Positions 28,433 through 29,968 of a stretch of DNA of 29,968 nt are shown here, one piece after another. Source of the stretch: Pseudopyrenochaeta lycopersici (taxonomy: Eukaryota > Ascomycota > Dothideomycetes > Pleosporales > Pseudopyrenochaetaceae); contig NHZP01000131.1 in assembly GCA_003313425.1 (NCBI GenBank), positions 1 through 29,968 on the forward strand. The letters run 5' to 3'. The translations under genes were made by a program, and so were the position numbers. The first letter of the stretch is position 1. Every line of letters starts with the position of its first letter. Under the pieces are notes generated by a model, which was given only the letters and a program-made list of their open reading frames with translations, searched no databases and was not told the DNA's origin.

Positions 28433-28562
28433 TCTGATTGGACTATGAATATAGAGTCATGGAATGGGCTGCCCTCTGCCTGCTAGGGACTAGTGTGTCT
28501 TGGCAGAGATAGCATGGACATGTCTATATAAGAACAACAGAGGATCTGTTTTCACGGATGTG
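28433..28562 (+). promoter_or_regulatory. U18 promoter
   Basis: AATCAGGCTTCTGATTGG, CTATGAATATAG, CTAGGGACTAG, TTGGC, TATATAAG at 28525-28532, AACAG-AGGAT-CTGTT dyad, TTCACGGATGTG. Confidence 0.75.
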
Positions 28563-28607
28563 TCCTACATTATGTAGTGTTTTCTTTTGTTCTACTGCTA
28601 TATTGCG

Positions 28608-29401
28608 ATGGAGTCGCGTGTCGGGCAGGGTGCTGATGTGGGGACCACTAGCACATCCACCTTTCTATCTGCAATAGATAGGATACAGGAAGGAAGTTCC
28701 TGTACATTGTCTGTAGAGACGCCCATGGAGTTTGAAGGCGTGAGAGATCACGTGCCCAGTCAGTGTCTTGCCTTTTCCCTAGACACGGAAGAAGTTGGGG
28801 GAGGGCCCCGACTAACATCATCACAGAGTTTGTGGAGTATGGGATGTCCCTTACTGTCTACGTAGGTCTTTCGCGTAGGCGATCTTGGTGGATTACCAAA
28901 GAGAGTGGACGCTTTCCTGCCGAGTGTGTGGAACAACACCACATGGAGTGTCTAGAAGGTCACAAGGAAGGTTGTGTTTCGGGAGCCGCACAGCAGTCGC
29001 TCCTGGTTCTTAAGGTGGATGCACCGGCCCATGGGCGTGTATGGAGTTTCGTTGTTTTTGCTCAGCTCTCAGTAGTGGCACTGGATGTGCTGGTGGAGCG
29101 CGTTATCCCTCTTCTTGCATTGCCGGAGGGGCAGTTGGCAAATGCCCTATTTGAGAACAGATTGTTCATTATGTTGAACCATGGGTGGTACAGTACGTGC
29201 GTGGACTGCGCCTGTACGCTGCAGAGAAGGTGTGAGCCTTGTGGGTTTGTAAGCCATACTTCGCGGAGGTTCCTTTGGATCAGTAGATTTGATAATCTAT
29301 TCTTATGTACAGGGTGTAACTGGTGGAGCGGTGTTACCAATGCAGTTGGAGTAGTACAGCCGCATGGTGTTGACTGGCTGACTTGTCCAAGTAGGATGTA
29401 G
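28608..29401 (+). CDS. U18: TKESG-family protein, telomere-proximal
   Basis: Exon 1 28608-28758 (MESRVGQG start, VRDHVP end, 151 nt as in U13 and U15), weak donor GTCAGT, GACTAAC, CATCACAG ending 28826 (68 nt, phase 1). Exon 2 28827-29401; 241 residues: MSLTVYV, WWITKESG, CVEQHHMECLE, LLVLKV, FAQLSVVALDVLVERVIPLL, DCACxxxxxCEPC, WWSGVTNAVG (Asp to Asn)...WLTC. Last gene before the telomere. Spacer 29402-29654 has a T7-A13-type tract near 29562-29579 and no gene. Confidence 0.77.
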
Positions 29402-29654
29402 TTTATGTGGCTCATGGAGTGGCAGTACTCTATTGTAATTAAAGAGGGGTGGTCCTTTATACCTATAGATATAGGTGTTGAGTCGATGTATACGAAGTTG
29501 TATAGCTTGGAATGGTAAGTACCTGTCTCATGGTATAGGTATTTTATTTCCTGTTTCTTTTTTTAAAAAAAAAAAAAAATCCGTATATATTGTAACACAA
29601 ATTAATTATGTTGTACAGATTCTGCATAGTAGTAAGAACAATGAAGAAATTGTA

Positions 29655-29822
29655 GTGCGGAGCTCGGTCAGTAAGGGTGGGAGCCCTTCAGATGGAACAT
29701 CAAACCTCTCGAAAAATGCGTAAGTCCATTTTTGCTGTGGCTGGAGGTCACGTTTTACCGGGGTGCTGAAAAATTTTTCAGCCACGACTCAACTTTTCTA
29801 GTGTGGCGCAGCCTATATATGA
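29655..29822. repeat. Truncated common region CR19
   Basis: Left block: TAAGGG...CCCTT hairpin, A-run 29712-29716, AATGCGTAAGTCCATT, then a perfect palindrome GCTGAAAAATTTTTCAGC (29764-29781) where other copies have GC hairpins. Core left arm AACTTTTCTAGTG, GGC-GCA-GCC, TATATATGA ending 29822; the right arm and everything after are replaced by telomere. Confidence 0.85.
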
Positions 29823-29968
29823 GGGTTAGGGTTAGGGTTAGGGTTAGGGTTAGGGTTAGGGTTAGGGTTAGGTTAGGGTTAGGGTTAGGGTTAGGGTTAG
29901 GGTTAGGGTTAGGGTTAGGGTTAGGGTTAGGGTTAGGGTTAGGGTTAGGGTTAGGGTTAGGGTTAGGG
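29823..29968 (+). repeat. Telomere, (TTAGGG)n
   Basis: About 24 repeats with the G-rich strand running outward to the window end. The first unit is partial (GGG directly after TATATATGA) and one unit is shortened to TTAGG at about 29870. Orientation is that of a right-hand chromosome or linear-genome end. Confidence 0.95.

Noticed and set aside
1..29968. CRISPR array, insertion sequences with transposase, or long terminal repeats
   Set aside because: Repeats are gene-sized units with promoters; there are no short repeat-spacer arrays, transposase or reverse transcriptase frames.
1..29968. Assignment to a herpesvirus with telomeric ends
   Set aside because: Terminal TTAGGG and a Rep gene recall some herpesviruses, but no conserved herpesvirus gene is present, and the unit-length array is not known to me from that group. 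Left open rather than claimed.

Overview
This 30 kb window is eukaryotic-type DNA and ends in a telomere: perfect or near-perfect TTAGGG repeats run from 29823 to the last base. Every gene I can support lies on the + strand and points at the telomere. Genes have TATA boxes, an inverted CCAAT element and short GT-AG introns (about 32-87 nt) with CTAAC/CTGAC branch sites. I cannot name the organism. It could be a subtelomere of a protist or fungus-like eukaryote, or a linear (possibly integrated) DNA virus or plasmid with telomeric ends.

The window is a head-to-tail array of modules. A core inverted repeat (arms AACTTTCTAGTG / CACTAGAAAGTT around TATATATGATTCC) occurs 18 times complete and once as a half copy cut off by the telomere. 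Measured from the same base of each core, units are 1565-1597 bp long, although their genes differ in size and kind. Short genes are followed by long AT-rich spacers and long genes by almost none. Each unit holds one gene. In + strand order a unit is: right structured block, promoter (CAATCA dyad, CTATG..ATAG dyad, GCCAA-CTAGGGACTAG-TTGGC, TATA), one gene, spacer, left structured block with an A-run, next core. This is the layout of multicomponent single-gene circular replicons (nanoviruses, dinoflagellate minicircles), here found as a concatemer at a chromosome end.

Twelve units (U0, U1, U4, U6, U8-U10 divergent, U11-U15, U18; U13 and U14 are identical) carry members of one unrecognised family, called here the TKESG family: a variable N-terminal exon, a phase-1 intron, and a conserved C-terminal exon with W-x-TKESG, a C-x-C-x5-C-x2-C cluster and a final W(F/S)xGxxDAxG...WLxC. 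U16 encodes a helicase-less HUH endonuclease of the CRESS-DNA Rep type with a zinc-cluster and coiled-coil tail. U5 and U7 may be Rep-fold paralogues without the catalytic histidines. U2 (signal/TM protein), U3 and U17 (basic protein) are unrelated singletons.

The telomere begins exactly after TATATATGA of the last core. The core of CR17 carries a single TTAGGG inserted at the very same base. This fits a model in which the Rep nicks the core loop and the freed 3' end can receive telomeric repeats. The core TATA is also flanked by the same element in both orientations, and the left block ends in a hairpin plus A-run (a T-run on the minus strand), so each unit may also encode a small minus-strand RNA.
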